DNA of 35,740 bases from Actinomadura soli (GTDB lineage: Bacteria; Actinomycetota; Actinomycetes; Streptosporangiales; Streptosporangiaceae). The stretch covers positions 1-35,740 of the forward strand of contig NZ_VCKW01000063.1 of NCBI RefSeq assembly GCF_005889715.1, written 5' to 3'. The notes below the pieces were generated by a model. That model ran no database searches. It saw nothing but the letters and a program-made list of their open reading frames with translations, and was not told the origin of the DNA. This document shows, in pieces, positions 9,443-17,916 of this stretch (positions are counted from its first letter, which is position 1; every line of letters begins with the position of its first letter). A program made the translations under genes and the position numbers.

Positions 9443-10795
9443 ATGACCGACCGCGCGCCGCGGCGCATTCTCATCGACAACGGCTGGGTCGTCACCGGCG
9501 ACCCGGGGCTCGGCACGCTCACCGGCTGCGACGTCCTGATCGAGGACGGCCGGATCACCGCCGTCGGGCGGGGCCTGCCCGGCGACGGCGCCGAGGTGAT
9601 CGACGCCCGCGACATGATCGTCCTTCCCGGGCTGGTCGACGCCCACAAGCACACCTGGCAGTCCGCCGTCCGGCACCGCTGCACCGAGCTTGACCTGCAG
9701 ACCTACTTCGGAGAGATGTTCGGCAGGCTCGGGCCGCTGTACCGCCCCGAGGACGTGTACGCCGGCAACCTGCTCGGCGCCCTGTCCGCCCTCGACGCGG
9801 GCACCACCGCGCTCATGGACTGGTCGCACGTCCAGAACTCGCCCGAGCACAGCGACCAGGCCATCGCGGCGCTGCGCGACAGCGGAATCCGCGCGATCTT
9901 CGGGCACGGCTGGCCGCTGGTCGACCTTCCGGCGTGGATCGCCGGCAGCGACCGGCCGCACACCGATGACGTCCGGCGCATCCACCGCGAGCTGCTGCCG
10001 GACGACGACGCCCTGGTCACGCTGCACCTGGCCGGGCGTGGCCCGGAGCTGTCCACGCTGGAGGCGACCCGCGCCGACCTCGCCATGGCGCGTGACCTGG
10101 GGATCCGCACGTCCATCCACATGGGCTGCGGCCCCGAGTACGGCGCGATGGCCGCGATCGCGCAGCTGGGACGCGCCGGGCTGCTCGGCCCGGACCTGAG
10201 CTTCGTGCACTGCAGCGAGTCCGCCGACGACGAGTTCGCGATGATGGCCGACCACGGCGCGGCCGTCGTGCTCGCACCGCACCACGAGCAGGCGCTGCCC
10301 GGCATCGGGCACACCCCGATCGACCGCGTGCGGGCGTTCGGGATCACGGCCGGGCTGAGTACCGACACCGAGACCGCCGGGGCCGCCGACCTGTTCACCC
10401 AGATGCGCGCGGGCCTGGCCGCCCATCGCAGCCAGCTCGCCGAGGGACGCACCCGGTTCGCCGGCAAGCTCGACCCGTTCAGCGTCGCCGAGGTCTTCGC
10501 GATGGCCACCCAGGGTGGCGCCGACACGCTGGGGCTCGGCGACCGGATCGGCAGCCTCAGCCCCGGGAAGCGCGCCGACGTCGTCCTCGTCCGCGCGACC
10601 GACCCCAACCTCTTCCCGGTCACCGACCCGGTGGCCGCGCTGGTCTGCTCCGCGCACCCGGGCAACGTCGACACCGTCCTGGTCGACGGCGTCGTCCGCA
10701 AGCGAGCCGGTTCGCTCGCCGGCGACGGAGCGGGCGGCATCGACCGCGCGAGGGAACTCGCGCTGGCCTCCCACCGCCGCCTTCTCGGCGGCTGA
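9443..10795 (+). CDS. amidohydrolase-superfamily deaminase/hydrolase (TrzN/AtzB/SsnA-like)
   Basis: This cytosolic metal-dependent hydrolase (450 aa) belongs to the cyclic amidohydrolase group that includes triazine hydrolases, guanine deaminase and cytosine deaminase. The metal-site pattern is complete: DAHKHTW (H-x-H), TSIHMGCG, SFVHCSES and STDTE. A C-terminal beta-sandwich returns with LGLGDRIGSLSPGKRADVVLV. ATG 9443 is preferred because AGGGAG lies 5 bases upstream; GTG 9425 overlaps the preceding stop but lacks a site. It follows the flavin hydroxylase directly, so the substrate is probably that enzyme's product or precursor. Removal of an amino, amide or halide group is possible; the true substrate cannot be read from sequence. 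Confidence 0.85.
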   Translation: MTDRAPRRILIDNGWVVTGDPGLGTLTGCDVLIEDGRITAVGRGLPGDGAEVIDARDMIVLPGLVDAHKHTWQSAVRHRCTELDLQTYFGEMFGRLGPLYRPEDVYAGNLLGALSALDAGTTALMDWSHVQNSPEHSDQAIAALRDSGIRAIFGHGWPLVDLPAWIAGSDRPHTDDVRRIHRELLPDDDALVTLHLAGRGPELSTLEATRADLAMARDLGIRTSIHMGCGPEYGAMAAIAQLGRAGLLGPDLSFVHCSESADDEFAMMADHGAAVVLAPHHEQALPGIGHTPIDRVRAFGITAGLSTDTETAGAADLFTQMRAGLAAHRSQLAEGRTRFAGKLDPFSVAEVFAMATQGGADTLGLGDRIGSLSPGKRADVVLVRATDPNLFPVTDPVAALVCSAHPGNVDTVLVDGVVRKRAGSLAGDGAGGIDRARELALASHRRLLGG

Positions 10796-10834
10796 CATCA
10801 CGTCCGAACGTCCACCACTCCCCGAAAGGTCACT

Positions 10835-11815
10835 ATGACGCTCGACCCCGACGTTGCCGGGTTCTTGTCCGCCCTCCGCTCCGCCGGCGTCCCGCCCGGA
10901 TTCTCCGGGACGCCCGGCGAGATGCGCGAGCGCATGCGGGCCGCGATCGAGGGCAACTGGGATCCCGCGGAGTTCGCCCCCGTCAAGAGCGTTGACGACG
11001 TCACCGTCCACGGGCTACGCCTCAAGGTCGTCCGGCCTCTCTCCGACGAGTCGGTCCCCACCGTCGTCTACTTCCACCCCGGCGGCTTCATCATGGGCAG
11101 CGCCCATCTCATGCAGGACGTCGCACGGCGGCTCGCGCACGACCTGGGCGCCTGGGTGGTCTCCGTCGACTACCGGCTCGCCCCCGAGCACCCGTTCCCG
11201 GCCGCGGTCGAGGACGCGATGACCGCGTTGCGCTGGGTGGCCGACCACGTCGGTGACCTCGGCGGCAATCCGGCGCGCGTCGGCCTCGCCGGGGAGAGCT
11301 CGGGCGCCAACCTCGCGGCGGTCACGGCACGGCGCGCCCGTGACGCGGGCATCCCCGTGGCCGGCCAACTGCTGGCCTCGCCGGTGACGAACTTCGCGGC
11401 CTGGTACCCGTCCGTCGCCCAGAACGCCGACGGCTACTTCCTGACCCGCGACGACCTCGCCGTCATCCGAAAGCTCTACTTCGGTGACGATGACGCCCGC
11501 GCCGCGGACCCGCTCGTCTCGCCCGCCCTGGCGCCCGACCTGACCGGGGTCGCCCCGGCGGTCATCGGGGTGGCAGGGTTCGACCCCCTGCGCGATGACG
11601 GCACCGTCTACGCGGCCCGGCTCCTGGAGGCGGGCGTGCCCACCTCCCTGCGCGTCTACCCCGGCCTCATCCACCCGTTCTTCGGCATGCCCGGCTTGTC
11701 CCCCGCCACCGACGCCGCCGTGTCCGAGCTGACCGGCCTGCTCGGCGGCCTGCTCGGCGGCCTGCTCGGCGGCCCGCTGGACGGCGCGCCCGCCGCGACG
11801 GAGGAGGACGCGTGA
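10835..11815 (+). CDS. HSL-family alpha/beta-hydrolase (esterase)
   Basis: This 326-aa serine hydrolase is of the hormone-sensitive-lipase group (alpha/beta-hydrolase fold 3). The oxyanion-hole motif is HPGG (residues 81-84; the family usually has HGGG), the nucleophile Ser155 lies in GESSG, the acid is in VAGFDPLRDDG and the base in GLIHPFFGM. The C-terminus carries LLGG repeated three times, encoded by 12-base repeats. It lies 39 bases after the amidohydrolase and overlaps the next gene by 4 bases (GTGA). It may cleave an ester or lactone intermediate of the same pathway. Confidence 0.87.
   Translation: MTLDPDVAGFLSALRSAGVPPGFSGTPGEMRERMRAAIEGNWDPAEFAPVKSVDDVTVHGLRLKVVRPLSDESVPTVVYFHPGGFIMGSAHLMQDVARRLAHDLGAWVVSVDYRLAPEHPFPAAVEDAMTALRWVADHVGDLGGNPARVGLAGESSGANLAAVTARRARDAGIPVAGQLLASPVTNFAAWYPSVAQNADGYFLTRDDLAVIRKLYFGDDDARAADPLVSPALAPDLTGVAPAVIGVAGFDPLRDDGTVYAARLLEAGVPTSLRVYPGLIHPFFGMPGLSPATDAAVSELTGLLGGLLGGLLGGPLDGAPAATEEDA
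11738..11773 (+). repeat. three tandem copies of a 12-bp unit
   Basis: CTGCTCGGCGGC occurs three times without gaps (11738-11749, 11750-11761, 11762-11773), encoding LLGG three times near the esterase C-terminus. Slipped-strand expansion is likely, so length may vary between strains. Confidence 0.85.
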
Positions 11816-13323
11816 CCACTTCCGTCAACGACGTGCGCGAGATAGGGCACTGGGTCGACGGCAAGGAGTTCCTCGGCTCCAGCGGAGACACCGCGCCCGT
11901 GACGGACCCGGCGACAGGGCGGGTCACCGGCCGGGTCTCGATGGCGGACGCCGCCGACGGGCGCGTCGCGATCGCCTCGGCGAAGGCGGCCTTCCCGGCC
12001 TGGCGGGACCTCTCCCTGACCAAGCGCACTCAGATCGTCTTTCGGTTCCGGGAACTGCTGGACCAGCGCAGGCCGGAGCTGGCAAAGCTGATCACCGCCG
12101 AGCACGGCAAGGTGCTCTCCGACGCGCTCGGCGAGATCAGCCGGGGCCAGGAGGTCGTCGAGTTCGCCTGCGGAATGCCGCATCTGCTCAAGGGCGCGAT
12201 GACGGAGAACGCCTCGACCAGTGTCGATGTCTGCTCGATGCGCCAGCCGCTGGGCCCGGTGGGGATCATCTCGCCGTTCAACTTCCCAGCGATGGTCCCG
12301 CTGTGGTTCTTCCCGATCGCGATCGCCGCGGGCAACACCGTTGTGCTCAAGCCCAGCGAGAAGGACCCGTCCGCCGCGCTTTGGCTGGCCGAGCTCTGGG
12401 CCGAGGCGGGACTGCCCGCGGGCGTGTTCACCGTCCTCCAAGGCGGCAAGACCGCGGTCGACGAACTGCTGACCAACCCTGGGATCAAGGCAGTCTCGTT
12501 CGTCGGCTCCACCCCGATCGCCCAGTACGTCTACGCCACCGCGAGCGCCCACGGAAAGCGCGTGCAGGCGCTCGGGGGCGCGAAAAACCACATGCTCGTC
12601 CTTCCCGACGCCGACCTCGACGCCACCGCCGACGCCGCGGTGAACGCCGGCTTCGGCTCCGCCGGCGAACGCTGCATGGCCGTCAGCGTCGTGGTCGCCG
12701 TCGGCGACGTCGCCGACCGGCTCGTCCCCAAGATCGCCGAACGGGCCGCGGCCATCAGGGTCGGTGACGGCACCCGCTCCTGCGACATGGGCCCGCTAGT
12801 GACCGCGCAGCACCGCGACAAGGTGGCCGGTTACATCGACTCCGGAGAGAGGAACGGGGCGTCGGTCGTCCTCGACGGCCGTCACGTCCGGCCGGACGGG
12901 GCGGCAGGCGGCTTCTGGCTCGGTCCGACGCTTCTCGACCACGTCACCCCCGAGATGAAGGTCTACACGGATGAGATCTTCGGGCCGGTGCTGTCGGTGG
13001 TCCGGGCCGGCTCCTACGACGAGGCCATGACGCTGATCAACACCAATCCCTACGGAAACGGCGCCTGCGTCTTCACCAGGGACGGCGGTGCGGCCCGGCG
13101 GTTCCAGAACGAGGTCGAGGCCGGGATGGTCGGCGTCAACGTGCCCGTCCCGGTGCCGATGGCGTACTACAGCTTCGGCGGCTGGAAGAACTCGCTCTTC
13201 GGTGACACCCACGCGCACGGCACCGAAGGCGTGCACTTCTTCACCCGCGGCAAGGTGGTCACGAGCCGCTGGCCGGAACCCGCGCGAAGCGGGCTCGACC
13301 TTGGCTTCCCTGAGAACAGCTGA
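11812..13323 (+). CDS. mmsA: methylmalonate/malonate-semialdehyde dehydrogenase (CoA-acylating)
   Basis: This 503-aa aldehyde dehydrogenase of the MmsA branch converts a semialdehyde plus CoA and NAD+ to an acyl-CoA, classically methylmalonate semialdehyde to propionyl-CoA or malonate semialdehyde to acetyl-CoA. Seen are GIISPFNFPAMVPLWFFP, KPSEKDPSAAL, FVGSTPIAQYVY, the catalytic cysteine in SAGERCMAVSV and the C-terminal GGWKNSLFGDTHAHG typical of MmsA. A GTG start overlaps the esterase stop, with GGAGGA upstream. As the end of the hydroxylase-amidohydrolase-esterase-MmsA operon it suggests that ring breakdown yields a C3/C4 semialdehyde. Confidence 0.9.
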   Translation: MTTSVNDVREIGHWVDGKEFLGSSGDTAPVTDPATGRVTGRVSMADAADGRVAIASAKAAFPAWRDLSLTKRTQIVFRFRELLDQRRPELAKLITAEHGKVLSDALGEISRGQEVVEFACGMPHLLKGAMTENASTSVDVCSMRQPLGPVGIISPFNFPAMVPLWFFPIAIAAGNTVVLKPSEKDPSAALWLAELWAEAGLPAGVFTVLQGGKTAVDELLTNPGIKAVSFVGSTPIAQYVYATASAHGKRVQALGGAKNHMLVLPDADLDATADAAVNAGFGSAGERCMAVSVVVAVGDVADRLVPKIAERAAAIRVGDGTRSCDMGPLVTAQHRDKVAGYIDSGERNGASVVLDGRHVRPDGAAGGFWLGPTLLDHVTPEMKVYTDEIFGPVLSVVRAGSYDEAMTLINTNPYGNGACVFTRDGGAARRFQNEVEAGMVGVNVPVPVPMAYYSFGGWKNSLFGDTHAHGTEGVHFFTRGKVVTSRWPEPARSGLDLGFPENS

Positions 13324-13342
13324 ACTGATCCTCCTGACCCTC

Positions 13343-13383
13343 GGCGGGTCCACCCGGCATCTGTCACACCGGGTGGACCCGCC
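13343..13383. terminator. bidirectional terminator hairpin
   Basis: A perfect 15-bp stem, GGCGGGTCCACCCGG (13343-13357) with CCGGGTGGACCCGCC (13369-13383), encloses an 11-base loop. It lies between the convergent mmsA and MFS genes. Confidence 0.8.
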
Positions 13384-13403
13384 TTCGTCGGGATGAGGCG
13401 CAG

Positions 13404-14690
13404 TCAGGACAGGGCGGCCTCGCCGCTCGCCTCGTGGGCTTTCCGGGTGGACGTTCTCTTGCCCAGGCGAGGGGCGGTCTCGCGGATCAGCAGCGCCACC
13501 ACGGCCAGCAGGATCGGCGCCGCGGCGTACAGCAGCAGCGCGCTCTTCAGGCTGTGGGTCGCGTCGGCGAGCGCGCCGCCGAGCTGCGGGCCGAGCGCGC
13601 CGCCGAGGGTCTCGCCCACGGCGATCTGCAGGGCGAACGCCGTGGCCATCAGCTCCCGGGGCACCGACTCGCCGGGCACCACATAGGTGATCAGCGTGAG
13701 CGAGCCGCCCGCCATCAGGCCGACGACCAGCGACGCCAGGAGCAGGGGCACCGAGTGAGCGAACAGGACGAAGAACAGCGGCACGAGCCCGCTGCAGATC
13801 GCCGCCGCGAACAGTGCCGGTTTGCGTCCGACGCGGTCCGACACCGCGGGGGCGATGATGCTGCCGAGCGCGATGATGCAGCCGTACACGGTGAGCACGA
13901 GCGTCGCGGTGCTCCGGGAGAGCCCCTCCTCGTGCAGGTAGGTGGGCGCGAACGCGCCGAAGCCGATGTTCGTGCCGAGGCAAACGGTCGTGCCGACAAG
14001 CGCCAGCAGGACGTTGCGGTTGGCCAGGACGAGGCGGAAGTCCCGAGCCTTGACGCGCGGGGCGTCGGCGCCGGCCGTGCGATCCTCGCGCATGAAGAGC
14101 GCCACGAGGAGCGCCACGACGATGCCCGGGACGGCGACGAGCGGGAAGGCGAGCCGCCAGTTCAGCGCCGTGGCGAGCCCGATCATGATGCTCGGTGCCA
14201 GCGCGCTCCCGATGAGCAGCGTCCCGGCGATGACGATGCCCATGTTCCGGCCGCGCCGCTCCGGCGATGACGCGCGGGCGACCGCGCCCTGGATCAGGGG
14301 CAGCGCGGGGCCCTCGCAGAAGCCGATGACCGCGCGGAGCAGCAGCATGGTCCCGTAGTCCTGCGCCAGGCCGATCAGGCCGACGGCGGTGGAGAACAGG
14401 ACCAGGCTCGCGACGATCATCCATTTGGTCCGGCCGCCGAGGCGGTCGGACACGACCGAGAAGATCAGGCTGGAGATCGCCCATGTCACGGCGGTGATTG
14501 AGACCAGCGAGCCGAGCTGGCTGTGGTTCAGATGAAGGTCATCGCCGATCTGCGGGAAGAGGAAGGTGATGCCGAAGCGGTCGAGGAACACGATCCCGGC
14601 CGCGAAGAACATGATGAGGACGAGTGTGTTCTGCCGGTTCGCGCCCGCGGCGCCCGGATCAGGGCGGCGGAAGAAACTGGTGACGGACAT
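13404..14690 (-). CDS. MFS transporter, probable aromatic/organic acid carrier
   Basis: This is a 428-aa inner-membrane carrier with about 12 hydrophobic segments, including LVLIMFFAAGIVFLDRFGIT and VLLALVGTTVCLGTNIGFGA. The MFS loop motifs SDRLGGRTKWM (between helices 2 and 3) and SDRVGRKPALF (between 8 and 9) are present, as is RAVIGFCEGPALPLIQG in helix 4. GGGGAG precedes the ATG. It is the distal gene of the NTF2-amidohydrolase-MFS set. By context it imports the substrate of the ACMSD-type enzyme, much as TsdT/GraK serve gamma-resorcylate clusters; the exact ligand is unknown. Confidence 0.85.
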   Translation of the reverse strand: MSVTSFFRRPDPGAAGANRQNTLVLIMFFAAGIVFLDRFGITFLFPQIGDDLHLNHSQLGSLVSITAVTWAISSLIFSVVSDRLGGRTKWMIVASLVLFSTAVGLIGLAQDYGTMLLLRAVIGFCEGPALPLIQGAVARASSPERRGRNMGIVIAGTLLIGSALAPSIMIGLATALNWRLAFPLVAVPGIVVALLVALFMREDRTAGADAPRVKARDFRLVLANRNVLLALVGTTVCLGTNIGFGAFAPTYLHEEGLSRSTATLVLTVYGCIIALGSIIAPAVSDRVGRKPALFAAAICSGLVPLFFVLFAHSVPLLLASLVVGLMAGGSLTLITYVVPGESVPRELMATAFALQIAVGETLGGALGPQLGGALADATHSLKSALLLYAAAPILLAVVALLIRETAPRLGKRTSTRKAHEASGEAALS

Positions 14691-14797
14691 GGATGACTCC
14701 CCATGAGTGGGTTCGGATTTTTCTTGAGCGCGTCAAAGACACACGGGGGGCACTCTGGTGGGGAGCTTGAAATACGGCGGCCGTTACCGCCCGGCCC

Positions 14798-15793
14798 TTA
14801 TCCGACGAATTCCTCGGAAAGCGGCTCGGCGTCGGCGAGGCGCCGCGCCGCTCGCGGGAAAAGATCGAGCGCCCGGGCTCTGACACCGCCTTCCTCCTCA
14901 AGTGACAATGCGCCGCACTGGAGGAGGCTTGTGCGGTTCGATTCGGCGGACGACTCGGTCGTGCAGGGTGCGCCCCAGTCGCTGCCGTAGACGATGTGGC
15001 CGGCTCCTACCGTCGCCATCGCCGGTAGAAGAGAATGTGTGAAAGCCGTCGCGGCCGTGTCGACGTAGAGGGAGGATGTCTGCTCGTCGATTTCCTGGGC
15101 CGTCACTCCGTGTGGGACCCATGGTTCGTTTCCCAGCAGCCGGAGCCGCCCGGTCAGCGCGGGGTACGCTCCCCCGCAGTGAGCGATCACGAAGGTGATG
15201 TTCGGGTGGCGCTTGATTGTCTTCCGGAAGATCATGTCGAAGACCGTCCGGGCGGTGTCGAAGGCCACTTCGTACAGCGGGGCCGGGTGGTCGAGTGTGG
15301 GCGGCAGGCGCGCGTCGGGGTGGACGAACACCGCTGCACCCCAGTGGTCAAGCATTTCCCACAATGGGGTGAGGGAGTCGTCGCCCAGGTGTATGCCGTT
15401 GTATTTCGTCGTCACGGTGAACCCGTCGGCGTCGAGTTCCTCGCGCGCCCGTATGGCCTCGTCCACGGCGGCCGAGGGGTCGTCTGTGGGGAGGGCGGCC
15501 AAGAGACCGAACCGCGACGGGTGTTCCGCCACGATGGACGCCCCGTAGTCGTTCGACGCGCGGAGGCCCGCCAAGCGGCCGGGGATGTTGCTCAGCATCT
15601 GCATGGCGGTACCGGACGCGTCCATGTACGCCAAAGTGCGTTCCAGGGACCATTCGTGCGGTTCGGGGAAATAGATGCCCTTGCCCAGCATGGCCTGCCA
15701 GACGCGGAGACGTTCTTCCTCCGTGCTCGGCGGCGTGAAATGCGCGTGGACGTCGACGTATCGACCCGCGAGCCTGTCATTGATCGGCGCCAT
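14798..15793 (-). CDS. ACMSD-type metal-dependent amidohydrolase/decarboxylase
   Basis: This 331-aa protein is of the amidohydrolase-2 family (aminocarboxymuconate-semialdehyde decarboxylase group), single-metal enzymes that decarboxylate aromatic acids or hydrolyse C-C bonds. The ligand set is visible: His16 and His18 in DVHAHF, a likely His158 (FVHPD), His205 (VIAHCGG) and Asp272 (VYGSDWG). Gamma-resorcylate and dihydroxybenzoate decarboxylases carry Glu-x-His rather than His-x-His, so this is nearer ACMSD or 5-carboxyvanillate-type enzymes. The GAGGA site lies in the end of the upstream gene, 2 bases away. It could supply a decarboxylated phenol to the hydroxyquinol route. Confidence 0.8.
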   Translation of the reverse strand: MAPINDRLAGRYVDVHAHFTPPSTEEERLRVWQAMLGKGIYFPEPHEWSLERTLAYMDASGTAMQMLSNIPGRLAGLRASNDYGASIVAEHPSRFGLLAALPTDDPSAAVDEAIRAREELDADGFTVTTKYNGIHLGDDSLTPLWEMLDHWGAAVFVHPDARLPPTLDHPAPLYEVAFDTARTVFDMIFRKTIKRHPNITFVIAHCGGAYPALTGRLRLLGNEPWVPHGVTAQEIDEQTSSLYVDTAATAFTHSLLPAMATVGAGHIVYGSDWGAPCTTESSAESNRTSLLQCGALSLEEEGGVRARALDLFPRAARRLADAEPLSEEFVG

Positions 15794-15795
15794 AT

Positions 15796-16407
15796 CTAGT
15801 CCTCGAACAGGCGCAGGCCGTTCTCGATCTCCGAGAGCGGGCTCTGCTCCAGGTAGGGCGCGAGGGCTTTCCGCGCATCGGCCGGTGACAGGAGCGCGGA
15901 ATGCTCCACCTCGTCCACGCGCCAGCTTCCGGTGTCGTCGTAGATGAATTCGCCCACGAGCCGCCCGTCGCGGTAGGGCCAGGCGGCGGCGAATCGGTGC
16001 GAGATCTGATAGGTGCCGTCCGGGTCGGTGTCCTCGCCAGCGAGCGCGGCGGCGTCACCGCGGACGATCTGGGCGAAGACGGCCTCGATGAAGATCCCAT
16101 AGTCCGATACGGCGACCTCCTCCTCCAGCGCGCCGAAGACGTTCATTCCGCCGCCGACGATCTCGGAATAGAATTTCCGGACCTCCGCCATGCCATCGCA
16201 GACCAGCGTCTTCCCGCGTTCGGTGAGCCGATAGACCGGATGGTCGACGATCATCGCCGGGATGAGGATGTCCTCCCAGAGTCCGGACACCTCCAGAAGC
16301 GCGTGCCTGCGGTAGTTCTTCAGCATGTGCCGATGCTTCGGATCATCGACCACCGCGAGCGCCGCATCGACACCCGCCGTGATGCCCCGTACATCGAAAA
16401 CTTTCAT
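15796..16407 (-). CDS. SnoaL/NTF2-like protein
   Basis: This 203-aa protein has the alpha+beta cone pattern of the SnoaL/NTF2 superfamily. An N-terminal helical stretch (HRHMLKNYRRHALLEVSGLW) and YRLTERGKTLVCDGMAEVRKFYSEI are followed by strands FIEAVFAQIVRG, TYQISHRFAAAWPYRDGRLVGEFIYDD. Members act as small-molecule isomerases, dehydratases or ring-hydroxylating partners; no catalytic residues can be fixed here. The ATG has AAGGAG 7 bases upstream. It leads the operon with the ACMSD-type enzyme 2 bases downstream, so it probably processes the same compound. A shared 15-bp site lies ~90 bases upstream. Confidence 0.7.
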   Translation of the reverse strand: MKVFDVRGITAGVDAALAVVDDPKHRHMLKNYRRHALLEVSGLWEDILIPAMIVDHPVYRLTERGKTLVCDGMAEVRKFYSEIVGGGMNVFGALEEEVAVSDYGIFIEAVFAQIVRGDAAALAGEDTDPDGTYQISHRFAAAWPYRDGRLVGEFIYDDTGSWRVDEVEHSALLSPADARKALAPYLEQSPLSEIENGLRLFED

Positions 16408-16495
16408 ACCGTCGCTCCTTGGAGGGCCGTTAATTGTCGAGGTCCAGCCCGTTTCGTGCAGCTTAGGAGCCGTTTGCCCGCTGCCGCTTCACCTG

Positions 16496-16510
16496 GTCCG
16501 TTGAATGGAC
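16496..16510. promoter_or_regulatory. shared 15-bp near-palindrome, copy B
   Basis: GTCCGTTGAATGGAC pairs at 6 of 7 positions around a central G. It is the most symmetrical of three copies and lies about 90 bases upstream of the SnoaL-like gene start at 16407. A 16-base stretch on the opposite strand matches 17916-17931 with one mismatch. I infer an IclR-type operator. Confidence 0.5.
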
Positions 16511-16556
16511 GGCGATAATGACTCCGCTTAACTGGCGCCGACCTCTCGCGCGCCGA

Positions 16557-17816
16557 TCAAAAACCGTAAGTCGGATCAGGAGCGACTTCGACGTCCAACA
16601 GCAAGGGCGCCTGCAGGTCAGCGAGGGACGGCACGACCTCGGCGAGGATCCGTGTCAGCTCGTCGTGGGACGCGACCCGTTGGGCGGGGCAGCCGAAACC
16701 CGCGGCGATGGCGGACACGCTGACCTCGGTGAATCCCGGCCACGGCGGCTTGCCGTGACCGGCCTGCTCGGCGAGCCGGTCCATGATCGCGTATCCGCCG
16801 TTAGCCAGGACCACGAAGAGGACCCCGGCCCGGTAGTGCGCCGCGCTCCACAGTCCCTGGATCCCGTACAACGACGAACCATCGCCCAGGACGGCGACAA
16901 CCGGACGGTCGGGAGCGCCGAGTTTCACGCCGACCGCGGCCGGGAGCCCGAAGCCCAGCCCGCCCGCGGCGGCGCTCAAGAAGCCCAGCGGGGTCCGGGC
17001 GGGCACGCGGCGGTGAAGTTCCGGGCGGCTGGACGGTGTCTCTTCGACCACGACGGCGTCGGCCGGGAGAAGCCGGGCGAGGAGATCGAACACGTGCGCG
17101 GGCCGTAGCGGTTCACCCGGATCCGGTGCCGTCATCGGCGCCGTCCCCTGGTTCACGATCGGCACCGTCCCGGGGCGCGGCACCACCGGGCGCTGCCCCG
17201 CCGGGTCGCGGCGGCCGAGCCGTCCGTACTCGGTGTCGTTGGCGATCTCGACCGCGTGGTCCGTCCCGTCCGCCTCGATGATCGACAGCACCGGGCCGAA
17301 CGACTCCTCGGAATAGATCCGCATCGCGGGCGTCACTCCCCGCAGCACCGTCGGCCGCACGTAGAGGCCCTCCGCCTCGCCACCGGTCAGCACCTCGGCG
17401 CCGTGCTCGCGGGCGTTGTCCACCAGCGCGAGCACACGGTCCCTGGCCTCCCGGCCCACCATCGGCCCGAGCTGGGTGGACGGGTCGTCGGGCGGCCCCA
17501 CTACCAGGCCCGCAGCACGCTCCGTCAGCCGGACGGCGACCTCGTCGGCGACCGAACGGTCCACGATCAGCCGTTCGGTGGACATGCAGACCTGGCCCTG
17601 GTTCAGGAACGCGCCGAACGTCGCGGCCTCGACGGCCGCCTGCAGGTCGGCGTCGGCGAGCACCAGCATCGGGGCCTTGCCGCCCAGCTCCAGCACGGTC
17701 CGGGTGAGGTGCCGTCCCGCGATCTCGGCGATGACGCGGCCGACGCGGGTGGAGCCGGTGAAGTTCACCCGCGCGACGGCGGGGTGGGCGATGAGGGCCT
17801 CGTCGGTGGCGGTCAT
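16557..17816 (-). CDS. in-frame fusion of aldehyde dehydrogenase core and benzoylformate decarboxylase C-terminal half
   Basis: Residues ~6-199 are the central part of a benzaldehyde/salicylaldehyde-type aldehyde dehydrogenase: VNFTGSTRVGR, catalytic Glu43 (LELGGKAP), catalytic Cys77 (NQGQVCMSTER) and YSEESFGPVLS. About 200 N-terminal residues and the C-terminal oligomerisation end are missing. After a low-similarity spacer, residues ~237-419 match the middle and ThDP/Mg-binding domains of benzoylformate decarboxylase (SAAAGGLGFGLPAAVGVKL, GDG at 311, ANGGY at 338). The N-terminal domain with the essential Glu is missing. A normal site (AGGGAGA) precedes the ATG. I infer deletions within a mandelate/phenylglyoxylate-type gene pair; the product is probably inactive, although the 419-codon frame is open. 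Confidence 0.75.
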   Translation of the reverse strand: MTATDEALIAHPAVARVNFTGSTRVGRVIAEIAGRHLTRTVLELGGKAPMLVLADADLQAAVEAATFGAFLNQGQVCMSTERLIVDRSVADEVAVRLTERAAGLVVGPPDDPSTQLGPMVGREARDRVLALVDNAREHGAEVLTGGEAEGLYVRPTVLRGVTPAMRIYSEESFGPVLSIIEADGTDHAVEIANDTEYGRLGRRDPAGQRPVVPRPGTVPIVNQGTAPMTAPDPGEPLRPAHVFDLLARLLPADAVVVEETPSSRPELHRRVPARTPLGFLSAAAGGLGFGLPAAVGVKLGAPDRPVVAVLGDGSSLYGIQGLWSAAHYRAGVLFVVLANGGYAIMDRLAEQAGHGKPPWPGFTEVSVSAIAAGFGCPAQRVASHDELTRILAEVVPSLADLQAPLLLDVEVAPDPTYGF

Positions 17817-17916
17817 GGAATCTCCCTCAGGTCGGAGGCTCAGGTCGGCGGCTCCGGCGGGACGCCGCCGGTGCCCGGCAGTCTCAGACGGACGTCCGGC
17901 TGATCACAACGCGAAC

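Noticed and set aside
7959..11011. Long minus-strand frames (7959-9422, 9311-11011) opposite the hydroxylase and amidohydrolase
   Set aside because: High-GC third-position bias opens these frames; the plus strand has clear family motifs throughout.
14798..15793. Naming the ACMSD-type gene gamma-resorcylate decarboxylase from its neighbours
   Set aside because: The first metal site is His-x-His rather than the Glu-x-His of that enzyme, so context alone is not enough.
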